Source: Amphiduros pacificus | Taxonomy: Eukaryota > Annelida > Polychaeta > Phyllodocida > Hesionidae | DNA length: 64,000 bases | Direction: 5' to 3' | Assembly: GCA_949316495.1 (NCBI GenBank) | Contig: OX439001.1 | Span: forward strand, 21,977,001 to 22,041,000 | Shown here: in pieces, positions 30,401-42,300 of the stretch | Position numbering within the stretch: position 1 is the first letter of the stretch | How the letters are laid out: the number at the start of each line of letters is the position of its first letter | Translations under genes and position numbers: made by a program | The notes under the pieces: generated by a model | What the model was told of the DNA's origin: nothing | Databases searched by the model: none | What the model saw: the letters and a program-made list of their open reading frames with translations, nothing else

Positions 30401-33349
30401 GTAAACATATAATGATGATTATGATGATGATAATTATTATAATTACTATTATCATTATCATTACTAAGTCAGCACAAGCTGACTTTTGTTCTTGCTCCAT
30501 TTTGAACATGTCCTCTGCCACCACACTTTGTTTTCTTCCTCATTCAGTTATGCTTGGACATAGGGATTAGATACTAAAACATGATGATATTGAGGCCTGG
30601 TAATTTCTTTTTGGAATGAACTATTCTGTGACCTTGGTCAAAGTCAAGGTCATGACCAGCACAAGACCAGCTTCACTTGTGAATGCTTTATTTTCTTACG
30701 AAATACAGCAATATCGGTATAACATGGTAGATGTGACCTACCTGTGAGAGTTTGGATAATTTTGATATTGGGTGACCTTGGGCTATGTTCAAGGTCACAG
30801 GTTTTCAAAAATTTTCAAAATCGGCTTTTTGTGATATTTTGCAAAACACTACAAATAGGATTTATTCCTACTACATTTATCTTACACAGTATGTTTGTTC
30901 TTAATTTTCAGAGAAAAGTTATGTAACTAGGTCACACCGGCCCACTTAGAGCTATATAGGTCAAAATTTCTAAAATATTGTGAATCTAATCCTTTACAAA
31001 TCAGAGAAGATTAGATCTTGATATTGTGTAAATATTGGTAAATATCCATGGTGGTTTATTTCTGTGCACTTGTTATGACCTTATGTCAAGGTCAAGGTCA
31101 TGATCAGCACAAGAACAACTTATTTTGTGAATGGTCTATTTTCTTCAAGATTGCAGCAACATTGATAAGATTTGGAAGATTTGATCTACCTATAAGTTCA
31201 ATATTGGGTGACCTTGGGCTATTTCCAAGGTCACATAAGTCAAAATTGGCCATTTGTGACATTTTGCAAAAATATCAATTGCATTTATTTCCACTATATT
31301 TATCGTATTCATCATTTCCACAATACATGGGTGCTGGTCCTCCGTCTACAGACGGATTTCCGTCAAAATTTAAAATCCGTGAACGGAAAATCCGTCAAAT
31401 CGAATCGATTCCTCCGTAAAAAAAATAATTTCGTGTCATCAAAATTGCACAAATCGACCCAAAACATCGAAAATTCAGTCGTTCGCTTACCGCTTGTGGC
31501 CGCCGCCTTGTTTTGGTGTTGCGGGCTGCTTCGGTAGAGTTTGACGAATTTTGATTGGCTAATATTTTGACGACTCGGCTACCCACACCAATCGCTTTTC
31601 GGTTAAGTTTGCGAGGCTCGCTTTTCGCCGAAAATGTTCCGTCAAAATTTTTTTTCTCACCAGCACCCATGACAATATATTTCTTCATAATTTTTAGTAA
31701 AATGTATGTAACTAGGTCACATTAACCTAGTTAAGGGTGATGTAGGTTACAACTTCCAAAATATTGAGAATCTGATCCTTTACAAACCAAAGATTAGATC
31801 TTGATATCATGTGAATATTTGTAAATATCCAAGGGCTATATATTTAGATGCACTTTTCATTACCTTGGGTCAAGGTTAAGGCCATGACCAGCACAAGAGG
31901 AATTTGGCTTGTGAATCCAATAAGTTATGTAACTAGATCAAATTGACCTATTTGTGGGCCAAAAAGGTCAAAACTTCCAAACATATGCAGAAGCTGATCT
32001 TAAACTTGATATAATTGTTATGGGGGTCGTCTTATACACAGGGTCGTCCTATTCTCAAGTGAATACTCTAAATAATACCATATTTTAATACCAAATTGCC
32101 ACTGCATCCTATTATAAAATATGTTTATAATTTGGAGATTAATTTATATAACTAGGTTACTTTGACCTCCTTATTGCACAAAAGAGATTGACATATGTGA
32201 GTTGGATAGCACGTGACCTTGTATACATCAAATACTGTGCTGACTTAAGTTTTGTGCCACTCACAAACTATCTAGTTGTCATTATTATTCATATCATCGT
32301 AAATGTTATCAGCCATTCTAGCCAGTATTCTCAGACAGTAGTGCTTTAAGCATTCTCAATCTGTATTTTACTCCCCTTAATGCTTGCAAAAAATGTTTAA
32401 TGTTATTGTTCATGTTGGAGTCTATTTTGATTCTGGCATCAGAGTCCGCTTCTGATTGCCTATTATTAGATCCTCTTTTAACTATGAGGCAATCGACTAC
32501 TGCACTGGGAACATTTCCTCAAATTTGGCCTTCTTTGGAGGGCCTTCCGGTCCTTTTGAAATTGTGAATCTACTTTCCTTGAAGATATGCTTTGGATATT
32601 AACAATATTTAGGATTTGGGGAGCTTTTATACGGTCATAAATAAATGCCCATCGCCTTCCACATGTCCACCCCCATTTTACAAAAAATCCCAGCTAATCA
32701 CCCATGGACAATTTAACAGCAATTTACTGAATATTAAATTGTGTCCGAACCTCCTGATACATCAATCATCATACAATCAATCAAATTTTGATTATCATTT
32801 AAAAGCTGTTCCGATCTCACAACTTTTACCATAGCCTGATATCTCAGCAGTGGTCACATGACCAAACATTTAGTTTGACTCCATGTAAAACTTGGAACAA
32901 ACTGCAGGTTTGCCGAATGTGTGAATTTACTGATAATTCTGTACATATTGAACAGGTATCATTTTTACTCCACATGCCTTTAAGGTAGATGATCTACTAT
33001 TGATGTGAGCAGTTTTTATCCAGTTTTGAAAGGTTTTGTGAAAATCAGGAGTTAAAAACATGAAGATTTCTGGATCTAACTGCCAGTCACTGTAATACGA
33101 AAGAAGTTTGTGGCACAAGTTTAAAGTATGTAATTTTATTTTGATGTAGAATCTGCCGCAAGAAGACCGAGGTTAAAGTTGCTACCAAGATCAGTGGCGA
33201 ACCCTCCCAACCAGGCTGCATCTACAGAGAGGAATGCCAGTATTTTTGGAAAAGGAAAACCTAGAGTTGGCACTAAAGATGACTATGTAGATGAAGTTGG
33301 TTCAAATCCAAGAGAACGAACACAAAGTGGTAGCAGCAGCAATAATTAG
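24434..33349 (+). CDS. EIF4H: Eukaryotic translation initiation factor 4H (complete, 7 exons)
   Basis: Exons: 24434-24489, 25555-25690, 26372-26420, 26887-26951, 28028-28124, 29929-30201 and 33150-33349, joined in one frame to 291 residues. A Gly-rich start (MADYDSFGNSGGGGG) precedes one RRM at about 42-120: PPFTAYLGNLP (RNP2), [30 protein letters not shown] (RNP1 at its end, residues about 81-93) and LEFDGALL..NIRVDVAEG. This is the eIF4H pattern ([31 protein letters not shown]). Exon 6 is a long Gly/Arg/Asp region with RGG boxes, and the end holds RPRLKLLPR and NASIFGKGKPR, as in eIF4H/eIF4B. eIF4H stimulates the eIF4A helicase in cap-dependent initiation in the cytoplasm. A 3' UTR intron (donor about 33369, acceptor about 33758) is possible. 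Confidence 0.95.
25990..26187 (+). mobile_element. Truncated or diverged copy of the AAAGTC/GACTTTCATCACTG MITE
   Basis: From CCGGAAATAACCTGAATTCA to GACTTTCATCACTG the sequence matches the reverse complement of 52736-52907 over most of its length (AAATGGTC.GAACTCAGTCTGAAACATCC, ATGACATTTCTGA, CTTCAGGTTAATTTT, TTTCAGG). Its right TIR is intact but the left end has diverged. It lies in EIF4H intron 2. Confidence 0.7.
27197..27889. mobile_element. 693-bp TTAA-type non-autonomous DNA transposon
   Basis: The ends AGTTGCTGTAACAGATAATAT and its reverse complement, with at most one mismatch, are each bordered by TTAA (27193-27196 and 27890-27893). TTAA duplications are typical of piggyBac and Kolobok elements. 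The inside has no transposase-like frame. It sits in EIF4H intron 4. Confidence 0.8.
28843..29376. mobile_element. 534-bp TTAA-type MITE
   Basis: The left end AGGTATTAAGCATCAATT and the right end, as reverse complement, AGGGATTAAGCACCGATT form an 18-bp imperfect inverted repeat (three mismatches). Both are bordered by TTAA (28839-28842 and 29377-29380). The inside contains several TGACGTCA-like palindromes and no coding frame. It sits in EIF4H intron 5. Confidence 0.75.
29381..29928 (+). other. EIF4H: Rest of EIF4H intron 5
   Basis: AT-rich intron sequence with a short TTGTATTTGTATTTGTATTT run near 29559-29580. Nothing else is recognised. Confidence 0.4.
30412..30470 (+). repeat. Trinucleotide-like microsatellite (GAT/ATT)
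   Basis: A low-complexity run of GATGATTATGATGATGATAA and ATTATTATAATTAC type at the start of EIF4H intron 6. Confidence 0.75.
30600..32280 (+). repeat. Tandem dispersed repeat with about three units, interrupted by a MITE
   Basis: A block order of AAGGTCATGA.CAGCACAAGA, TATTGGGTGACCTTGGGCTAT, TTTTGTGA.ATTTTGCAAAA, TTATGTAACTAGGTCACA and TTAGATCTTGATAT.GTG.AAATAT recurs from about 30640, from about 31080 and, in part, from about 31860, giving units of about 430-440 bp once the 346-bp MITE in the second unit is subtracted. The right end (32100-32280) is an inverted copy of the left part of the 15550-16600 repeat. It occupies most of EIF4H intron 6. Confidence 0.65.
31326..31671 (-). mobile_element. 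346-bp MITE, copy 2, inverted relative to copy 1
   Basis: The same CATGGGTGCTGGT..ACCAGCACCCATG ends and the same length as 4183-4528, in reverse orientation, flanked by a perfect 6-bp duplication ACAATA (31320-31325 and 31672-31677). Only a few substitutions separate the copies over 346 bp. It is inserted in the second unit of the 30600-32280 repeat, in EIF4H intron 6. Confidence 0.88.
32281..33149 (+). other. EIF4H: Rest of EIF4H intron 6
   Basis: No exon, repeat family or RNA gene recognised. The acceptor TTTGATGTAG|AA ends the intron at 33149. Confidence 0.4.
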
Positions 33350-36300
33350 CATCCTCCTTGAACACAGGTTTGTATATTATGAAATTGAAAATATATTAAA
33401 AATAATTTGGATTGCATAGAGTTACATTTGGAAAGTAGACACATGAGAAAATATATTTCTAAATTACCAATTTTCAGGCACCCTTTTTGTCAAAGTAGGT
33501 TTAATTTTGAAGCTATTACTTTTATCAATTGACTGAACTTATGAAGGAGAAACGATTAAATGGCGACTTTAGAATAGTCCCTGAAGTGGTCTTGTCTTCA
33601 AGAGTAAATCAAGCCCTAGCATGATGGATGACAATTTCAAAAACCCACATCTTCTCAATAATTATAAGTATCTCAGAAATCTGTATGTTGCAGATTAAGA
33701 CACAATTAAGCAGCCTTCTAGAAGATTTGAATTTGATGTTTTTTCTTTTTACTTCAGGGTATGCTGAAGGCCACTTCTATTGGGCCATGCATGGGCAATT
33801 TGGGAACCTATTATATTTGTAGTATTGTGACAGTAGGCTGTACATATCCAGCTGAGTTGTCGCCAGGAATCTTCATGGATAAGGCTGCAACCATGTTGGT
33901 CCAAACCGAGGCTGGAGCCTCACTTTGGCCCCCCACCAATCTGTTTGTAACTTCAATGTGAGTGATGCCTGAACATGTTCCAAGATTTTTACTTGTAACT
34001 GATATCCAACTTTGGGCTTGCATAAGATCGATTAGAAAGACTGGGCAGTGGCACACTGGCCCACATTCTTCCTCTGTTTTTCACTTAAAATAATTTTGGG
34101 CAGACCCCCACAAAAGTCATTTCAAATTGCCATCAGTATTTGGAGATATTTCTGATTAAACATATATATGTGTATAAAAAAATGAGCAGTACATAGTAAA
34201 AGGACAGAGAGGTCTGTATTATTTTAAAGACAGCCTTTGGGTAAATACAAAGCTGTATCATTACTATTTGTACATAGTTTGAAAACTATATGGAAAAATC
34301 ATCATAGCAAATTAATTAGCATTGCCTTTCTTATTGTGGATGTACATAGCATAAGTGGCAGCTGTACTTTTAGATTGAATTTTACCATGTCCTGGTGCCT
34401 TGTGACATGTTAGTACCAAAATTGTATGATTACTTATAAGATACTGTACTAACGAGAAATCGTTTGACAAAGACATGGATTGCTCAAAGACTTTTTTGTA
34501 TGGAAACAAGCATGTATCTTTTATCAGGTTGTACTAACTGAAATTTAGATGAAATTTCTCACCTTAATTACATTACCTTGAGCAAGAGATATGGAGCAAA
34601 TATAAAATAGTAAAATTTAGGCTTAAACCAACTAAAGATTGACAATCTGCTCTTTCTTCTTTTTGAGAAAGGAGCACCTCATATTCTTGTAGGCTATTAA
34701 TATTTCATTTCAGAAACTGCTAATATCTGAACCAGGATAATTGTGAAATTTAAATTTATTTTTAAAATATCTGTACATGATATTTTAAAAATAAAATATT
34801 TTACAAAAAAAATTTTTTTGTTGTCTTAAACACAATGATTAAGATGCCATTTATTCTTTAAAAAAATAATTGTTTCTTATGCATAATCACAGTCCCTTGA
34901 ATAATCGTTTGCCAAATCAGAGCAATGCTTGTATTGCTGAGTCAACATGCCAGGCGGAGCAGCCTGGATACAGACATGCTTTGGATTGGCACACGGCTAC
35001 TGAAGAGACTGTATCCAGACAGTTGACCAATCATTGTATCATCTTCATTAAAGCAGTGGGGGTCACTTGCTTCAGTGAATAAATATTAGCAATGTAAAGC
35101 TCGTATATTGTGTTAAAATTAAGGTTGATGAGTTTGGTCATCAGTGGTCACCCGTGTTATGAAATATTGCTGAATCTTGGGTGTTTTTGCTGTAAATCTC
35201 ACTGCAGGCTATGGTTTAATTTTCTACAAAATGTTGGTAAAGCAATGCTATTTCTAGTGAATATTATTTAATATTAATATATATGTTTGTTCTATGGCTT
35301 TGTGTTTTATGATTAATTTTCTGTGTGGAGTGTAAAAGATGGGTGGAAGTTGTCCAGGGTTTGGATGGAAGTTTAGGTGAAAAACTAAACACTTACGGCT
35401 TCTCACCGCAAGATATTTGCCCTGTCTTGAACCCTTACTGATGAGAGTATGGTAGAAAAAATGATATGTAAACATATTCAGTTTTGAAATATTTATGAAT
35501 GTACAGCACATTTAATTGTAAAAAATGCTGTACAATTTTCCATAGTCCATATAGGTACATGTGAATCAATACTCCAACCCAAATTAAAGGTTCTGTTGGA
35601 TGTTAAAAAAATGTCAACAAAATTTCCCACACTATTTTAACCTGTATCATACCATTTGATGTCCAAAATCATAATATTAAAGTAACATTGTAAAACTATG
35701 ATGGGCCCAGCTTTTAAGGGCTAATGCAATGTGTAGAGTAATAAAAAGTTGACATTTATTATTTTGCACAATGATTGTTGGGTTGTTTTGTATTTATTGC
35801 GTATGTGATTCTTGACCACTTTGCAGCCCTTGCTCATGGTCCTTGCAATGGTTGTCCAAATACAAATTTGTGGACATTGGCTTCATTGACTGGATATTGT
35901 AGATACTGATACCAATTTCTGTTCAACCTAAAGATGCAATTGTAATCTCATTTTCTTTTAGGTTTTACTCAAAAGCAATTTCGGTAAATTCAAAAGTTGA
36001 AATGTGTATAAGATTTGTGAGTTACAACGAGCCAAAGTACTATTTCTATTGGTCAAAATAACAAAATTGACCTAAACTACTTCTGAAATGCTTCTTTCGC
36101 TGTTGGGTTTTTAAAATCCAAAACCTATTTTTCCAAGATCAATAAAAGCACCAAAAACCTGGGAAATACCTTTGCAAGCTTGATAACCATGATATTGGGT
36201 TTTGGGCAGAACAAAAAGTAAGATATTCATGATTTTTTTATGACCTTTGCATGAAGTATACATCTGTATTCACTGTTTGCAGAGATATAAATTTTCTTTT

Positions 36301-39300
36301 TCTTCTATTTCTAATTAAGTGGAGATAAATCTAACATTTTAGACACGTTCATGCCTGAGATTTTTGCATCACATGACCAATTAAAGAAGTCCATACAAAT
36401 GCATTGATTTTCTTAAAACGTAAGCCAATGGTGATTCTGTCTTGGTCCTCCCATGTTGCTGATTTTATTGCCATGAAGGCATCTGCCTCTGGTATGACCT
36501 GAGTCTACTATTTGATATGTGGGACCAGGGCATACGAAAGTAGTGCTTGATAATTTCCTACTCCCCCTTATTATACATGATAATAACGAGATGCAGATCA
36601 CATTAGACATAAAATGAATAGTGATATTTAATAGCACAATAATGGCTTGTTTTGTCAAAGTTATTAGAAAAATAATGAGAATAATTGAAGGGACTATATA
36701 TTGATCTTTGCTATCAGGGGCTCATTTCTATATTGCCATGTCCTGTTCTTTGTTTTCAAGGTAGGTGGCGCTTTAACAGATCCTAGCAAAAAATTTCAAT
36801 GGTCAACCTAACTTCATACTCTGCTTTTAGAAAGATAAATATTTTTGCCATCTTATAAGTATTTTTCAAAATACCCTAGGTCGATACGAATATTTTCTAT
36901 GAATTTTTGAAGGCGAGGCATTTACTATGGTTTTCAATGGGACATTGTAATAGTGGTCCGAGGCCTAAGCAGGTACTTGATTGCCACCAGGTGTCCAGCC
37001 TGCACTTTGCTGCAACTATTTCTCACTAGGGGTCCTCACTGATTTATGTCTGAACCTCCAAAAGACTGGGTTTCCATCTGAATCCTACAAGTAGGAATGG
37101 ATCAAGTGCGAGACTAAACTCCACTTTCTTTTTTATGAAAATGTAATGAACAATCAGAACTCAATTATGTCTGAATTATTAGAGAAAACAATGGGTGAAT
37201 GCGAGATATATAAAACATGAAATATATTATTTCTGGTACATGTTTATTTCACAATACTTGACAATGCAGAAAAATTATCACAATGTCTAGTGTTTTAGCC
37301 TTGCAATAGAATTTATCCCTTATAATATTGTACAAATTATTGCCCAGAAAATCTCTCCTTGTCCCATAATTTAAAAAATTCATAGTTTAAATAGCTAAAA
37401 CATTGTCTGCACCATTTTATATTAAAGTGATACAGACAAACAGAAATAGTAAAGCAACAAAATAGACATCAAACTCTGCCTCTATATACAATATCAGATT
37501 AATTTACGAGAGTTGATATAGGACCTTTACAAAACAACATCAAGTCACCAGCTTGAGCCTTCCATGCAACCTTCTGTTACCAATATCAACCATCTCCCTC
37601 TCCATGAACATTACATTATCCTTTATTCACAAATATTCCTCCAGAACCTTGGGCCTTTTATCATGTTTATAGAGTAGGCAATGATCAACAAGGTTTCAAT
37701 TTTACATCACCAAATCTCCATTATATAAAAATATGGGGAAGATAGATGCTACAAACCAAAACAGAAGATTGGTCACATTGTAGGACATAATAAAGGAAAT
37801 GGTTAAAATAGAAGCAAAAATGAATTGAGCCGAAATCATAACATGTTAAATATTCCAGCATTTGTACTGGTGTTGCCATTCTGTGCAATGACACAGTTGT
37901 TATTCACCCACAGCAAGGGACCAATCTATTTTTCCCCTTGAAAAGGTGAAATATTTTAAGAACATACATTGTTTATATTTTCTTAACATATCTTCCTTGT
38001 ATATCTTTAACAAGAATTCTGTACATTGTCAATTGTGTTGTGTTTTTGAAATTATTTGAAATGAATAAAAAATACAGCTAAAGATGTCTGATGCTTTTAA
38101 AGCAATTTTATGATTTCAATCTATGCAATCTATGATGCCTTTGAGTACATTATAGAAAGCATGACAAGGGTATTTGAGATTTCGACTATTTGTAAAAATT
38201 ATGAAAATTCTCAACACTATGATGACATCAAAATGAGTGGAAATATTTTAAAAATTCAAACCACTGGGGAAATGTTTAACATGTCTGTCTTATTTGTTTC
38301 AGGCAAACATGTAGTAACAAACATGTAGTAAATAAATATTTATTGCAAAGAAAAATACTTTATATTTTATATTTCCTTGTACCGGTATGTCTTCTTTTCT
38401 TACCAACTCCTTAATATATGATCACCATGATAGAACAATTAAATAGACAAAAAACAATATTAAAATTGATTATAACATAGATTGAAATCATGCACATAGT
38501 TGATATAAAGAATCGAAAAGAGGTCAAATTAAATACTTGCCACGTTTCAAATTGACAGCTCTTTACTTTTTTTCCATAAATATGAAATGCCCTGCCAGCT
38601 GAATATGCCGAGTATAACCCATATATTTTTTTTATCCAATAAAGAAAATATTTTAATATAATTTTACCATCTAGTCAAATGTACATAGCCCTGTCATACA
38701 ATTAACCACTTATATAATGCATTACTTTGAAGTTTGGTTCATTGGACTATTGCATCCACCTGTGTCATCCCCAAATGACAGCATATTATTTTTATTCTGA
38801 CACTACAACCACAATGGTAGCTGACCCCTAATAAAAACCAAAAGAATGCTCAAAATATCTTCCAACATTAATTAGTACATGAATTCCCATCTCCTCTGCC
38901 TTTGAGTACCATGAACATGAGTTAATAAATTCTTTAAATCTGAATCCAACTTTTACCAAACTCATTTCTTGAACATATTTCTCCTTGTTGACTTGTGAAA
39001 TCATGTGTATCAGGTCAAACAATGGATAATGAGAAAGTAATATATTGTTTTACAGGAAGACAAGTTCCTTCTCTTCATGCTAAAATCTAATCACTATTTG
39101 TTTCAGTTCAATAAAATTACTATTTGCTTTACTGACAATTATAAATAGTCTTATACATATCAAGACATATCTCAACAGTACCAATTTAAAGCATTTAGAC
39201 GCTATTTTTGATAACTTGTATAATATCTGGGAAAAAAGAGATAACAGGAATATATAGTAAATGTCACTACTGTGATGATGGGATATGAATCCATTTTTTG

Positions 39301-39349
39301 ACCTAATCCATCCATGGGTTCTATTAATGAGCTGTTGTTATCTGTGATG
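33350..39349. other. Convergent 3' region: EIF4H 3' UTR, spacer, CASP 3' UTR
   Basis: No coding sequence was recognised in 6 kb between the stop codons of EIF4H (plus) and CASP (minus). Plus-strand AATAAA words after the EIF4H stop occur near 34785 and 35081. On the minus strand a candidate signal for CASP lies near 37248-37253. A 10-bp perfect inverted repeat CTGGATACAG/CTGTATCCAG (34964-34973 and 35009-35018) could form a 3' UTR hairpin. Transcript ends cannot be fixed from sequence. Confidence 0.45.
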
Positions 39350-42300
39350 TTATCCATGTCCACCAAAGTGAGAGTCCCCATGAACCTTAGCCATGTGTTC
39401 AGCAAACCTGAAAATGTCAAATACCAAGGTGTCTGAGGAGGTATAACAAACAACAGATATCAATACAACAGCCCTCTAAGTAGATTGAACAATGCAACAC
39501 ATATAATGTTCCTAATTGTTACATCTTATTTTTTTCATTTTTTAACATATTGTCTTACCAAATTCAAAGCTTAATGCCAGGAAAGAAATATTACATCTGA
39601 ATGATTTGATCATTGCCTCATTCTAGTGGCTCAGATTTCTACTAAAACAATTTAGCATTTTCAGAATTCCTTAACAATTTGTTGAAATTCAATACTGGAA
39701 CTAAATTGTCTTTAATTGCCATAGCAACCCAAATGTTAGGGACAAAAAATCCATGCAGGGCTTTAAAAAGCAATAAGGAGATACTATTTATTTACCTGTC
39801 GTGGCATTCTGAAGCAAGATCTCGTTTGCATGAAGAGGTATAGGCCAGCTTATACAACACCTGCAAAGTTTGAGAACAAAATTTTAAGAACATAAATAAC
39901 CAAAAAAAGGAGGTAGGGAAACGTGGTTTCTCAAGAATGTTATTCATAAATGATGATAAAAAACCTGACATTGGTCACTTGGGAACCATCAAACTTTTCT
40001 TTACAACTTTGCACATCAGATGCTGCCACCTGGGAAGTAGTGCAAGAAATATTGAAATTACTCTGGGTCTTTTCTGGTCTTGTGCTGCCACCTGGTGGGC
40101 AATGGATCTGATAATTTTCTTGTTTGAGCCATACAGCTAACCTGTAAACTAAACATTACCCATCTGGTGCTTCCATTGTGACAATATTAGCCTTAAACAT
40201 TTGACCATATTTCAGGGTCCAAAAGGGTCATGAAAAGGTCATCTTTGAAATTAATTGAGTCATGGGAAATTATTGTGTTGAGATTGAAAGGAACCACAAT
40301 AACTGCCTTTGTTTTATTGTGCAAAGAAGAATATTTTTCGATGAGCAGCAATTAAGATAAGACTCAAGTCTGACTCTTAACTTCATCTGGGTGATCATGA
40401 TCCTATTACAGATCCATTCTGTGGAAAATTCTATTTTCATTTCCTGATGGAGAATGCCAATGTACTTAAAGGGTTTCAACCATAGGAATAAATGTGTTCA
40501 ATTACTTCTACCTTGGAGTAATTATGAATGGAGGCGCAACGTCGCAAGATCAAAAGGGACATCATAGTTGCCGCCATGGCCATTGTTATGATGACGCCAT
40601 ATAGGTGCAAGATATGAAAGTTTTGACGTTATTCTTTTTTCAGAACTATTTTAAGTCATCAAAACCACGAGTTAGAGCTAAACATATCGCGAATTAAATG
40701 TTTCTTATTTCATACAGATTATGGGGATATAAATTTTATTTTTCTGCTACAAGTTTAGATGATTTTATGAGGAGATATCAAAATTCATATCATATTTATG
40801 AAAATGATTAAAATTTCCGTTTTCCTCTCAGATTATCAGGAAATCATGTACTTTTTTGTTATTTTTGTCTTTCCAGTTTATTTTTAATTATTGGCGCATA
40901 TATTGGCAGATTGGAAAAATATACCAGGTTGTTCAGTAAAAAAAATACTATCAGAAAAAGCAATTTATATTTCTGCCAATATATGCGCTGACATACATAC
41001 TTTGCCTTATGAAATGTTATGTCATCATTTAAAATCAACAAAAAATAACAATAAAATAATATAACAAGAATTTTATAAATGCTATATCATTAACAATATT
41101 TTATTTTAAAAGTTTTAAAAAAGTAATATGAATACTACCACTCCCTTTATAAACATATATGAAAAAATAAAAGGTTTGGAATATGTATTTTTCTTTTTTT
41201 CAGAACATTTATTATTGAAGAAATCAGAACAGAAATGAACAGATTTATTTGAAGTAATTTTGAGTGGATGGTTTTGTAAGCTTCAAAAGAGCAACTATTC
41301 TGATTTTTTGTTTTAAAAAAATAAAACAAAATGTGGTATAATAATGCAATAAAATTTTGGCCAATTCATTTTTTAAAAATATGAATCTTCAATTTTCCAC
41401 TGTTCTGAAGTCGGCAACTATGATAGGATCAAAGGATTTTGAATCCTTTGTGTAAAACAATGCGTTACCATGACGTCATAGTTCATATAACGGCCGTCAT
41501 GCCTCCATACATAATTACTCCAAGCTTCTACATAAAAGGACAAAATATTGTTGAATAGAAAATGATATGTCACTAATAAATTTATTATTTAACTTACCAG
41601 GAACACCAGTAAGTGAAGCAATATAGTGTAGAAAAATGTGATTGTTCGTGCCATTTTGTTTCCCATGATAAAACGTCCCTGAAAAGTACAATTTATAAAG
41701 GTGATAAATTGCAGACTCCTTTAAAAGTAAACTAAAATCTTATACAATAAACATTATGATGATTATTTCAGTTGGTGCACTTAAAAGGATTAAAATATTC
41801 AGTGGGTAAATCTAAATGTACCTTTCAAGTCAACCCAAATGAAAATAGTCAAACAAGACTTGCTATACTTTGGGTAAGAATCATATTAGTATGACTTAGT
41901 ATCCAGTGACTTACCATGCTCAGAGTGATCTTGTCATAAGGCTTGAGATTCATGTACTTTCTCTGTCTCTCCTAAGAAATAATGTTCAATCATGATTACT
42001 AACATATATTTCAATTAATTATAGTCATGCATTACTTGCCCTTTAATTAACCCCTAACAGACTAGCCTCAGTATTTAAATTTTGTTGGTTGGCAGGACCA
42101 ACCCGTTTTTTTCTGATCTGCATAAGAACATGATAAAATTTATAACCATTCTTATTCAATATGCTCAACAGAGTTCTGGGGTCAAAAGTTAATGATCCAA
42201 GCTGTTTGACATTATTATCATGATATGATTGCAACAAGTTGCAGCCCTACAGAATGTTACAAAGTGAAGACATTAAGCCATAAATAATAAGAGAAGGTTC

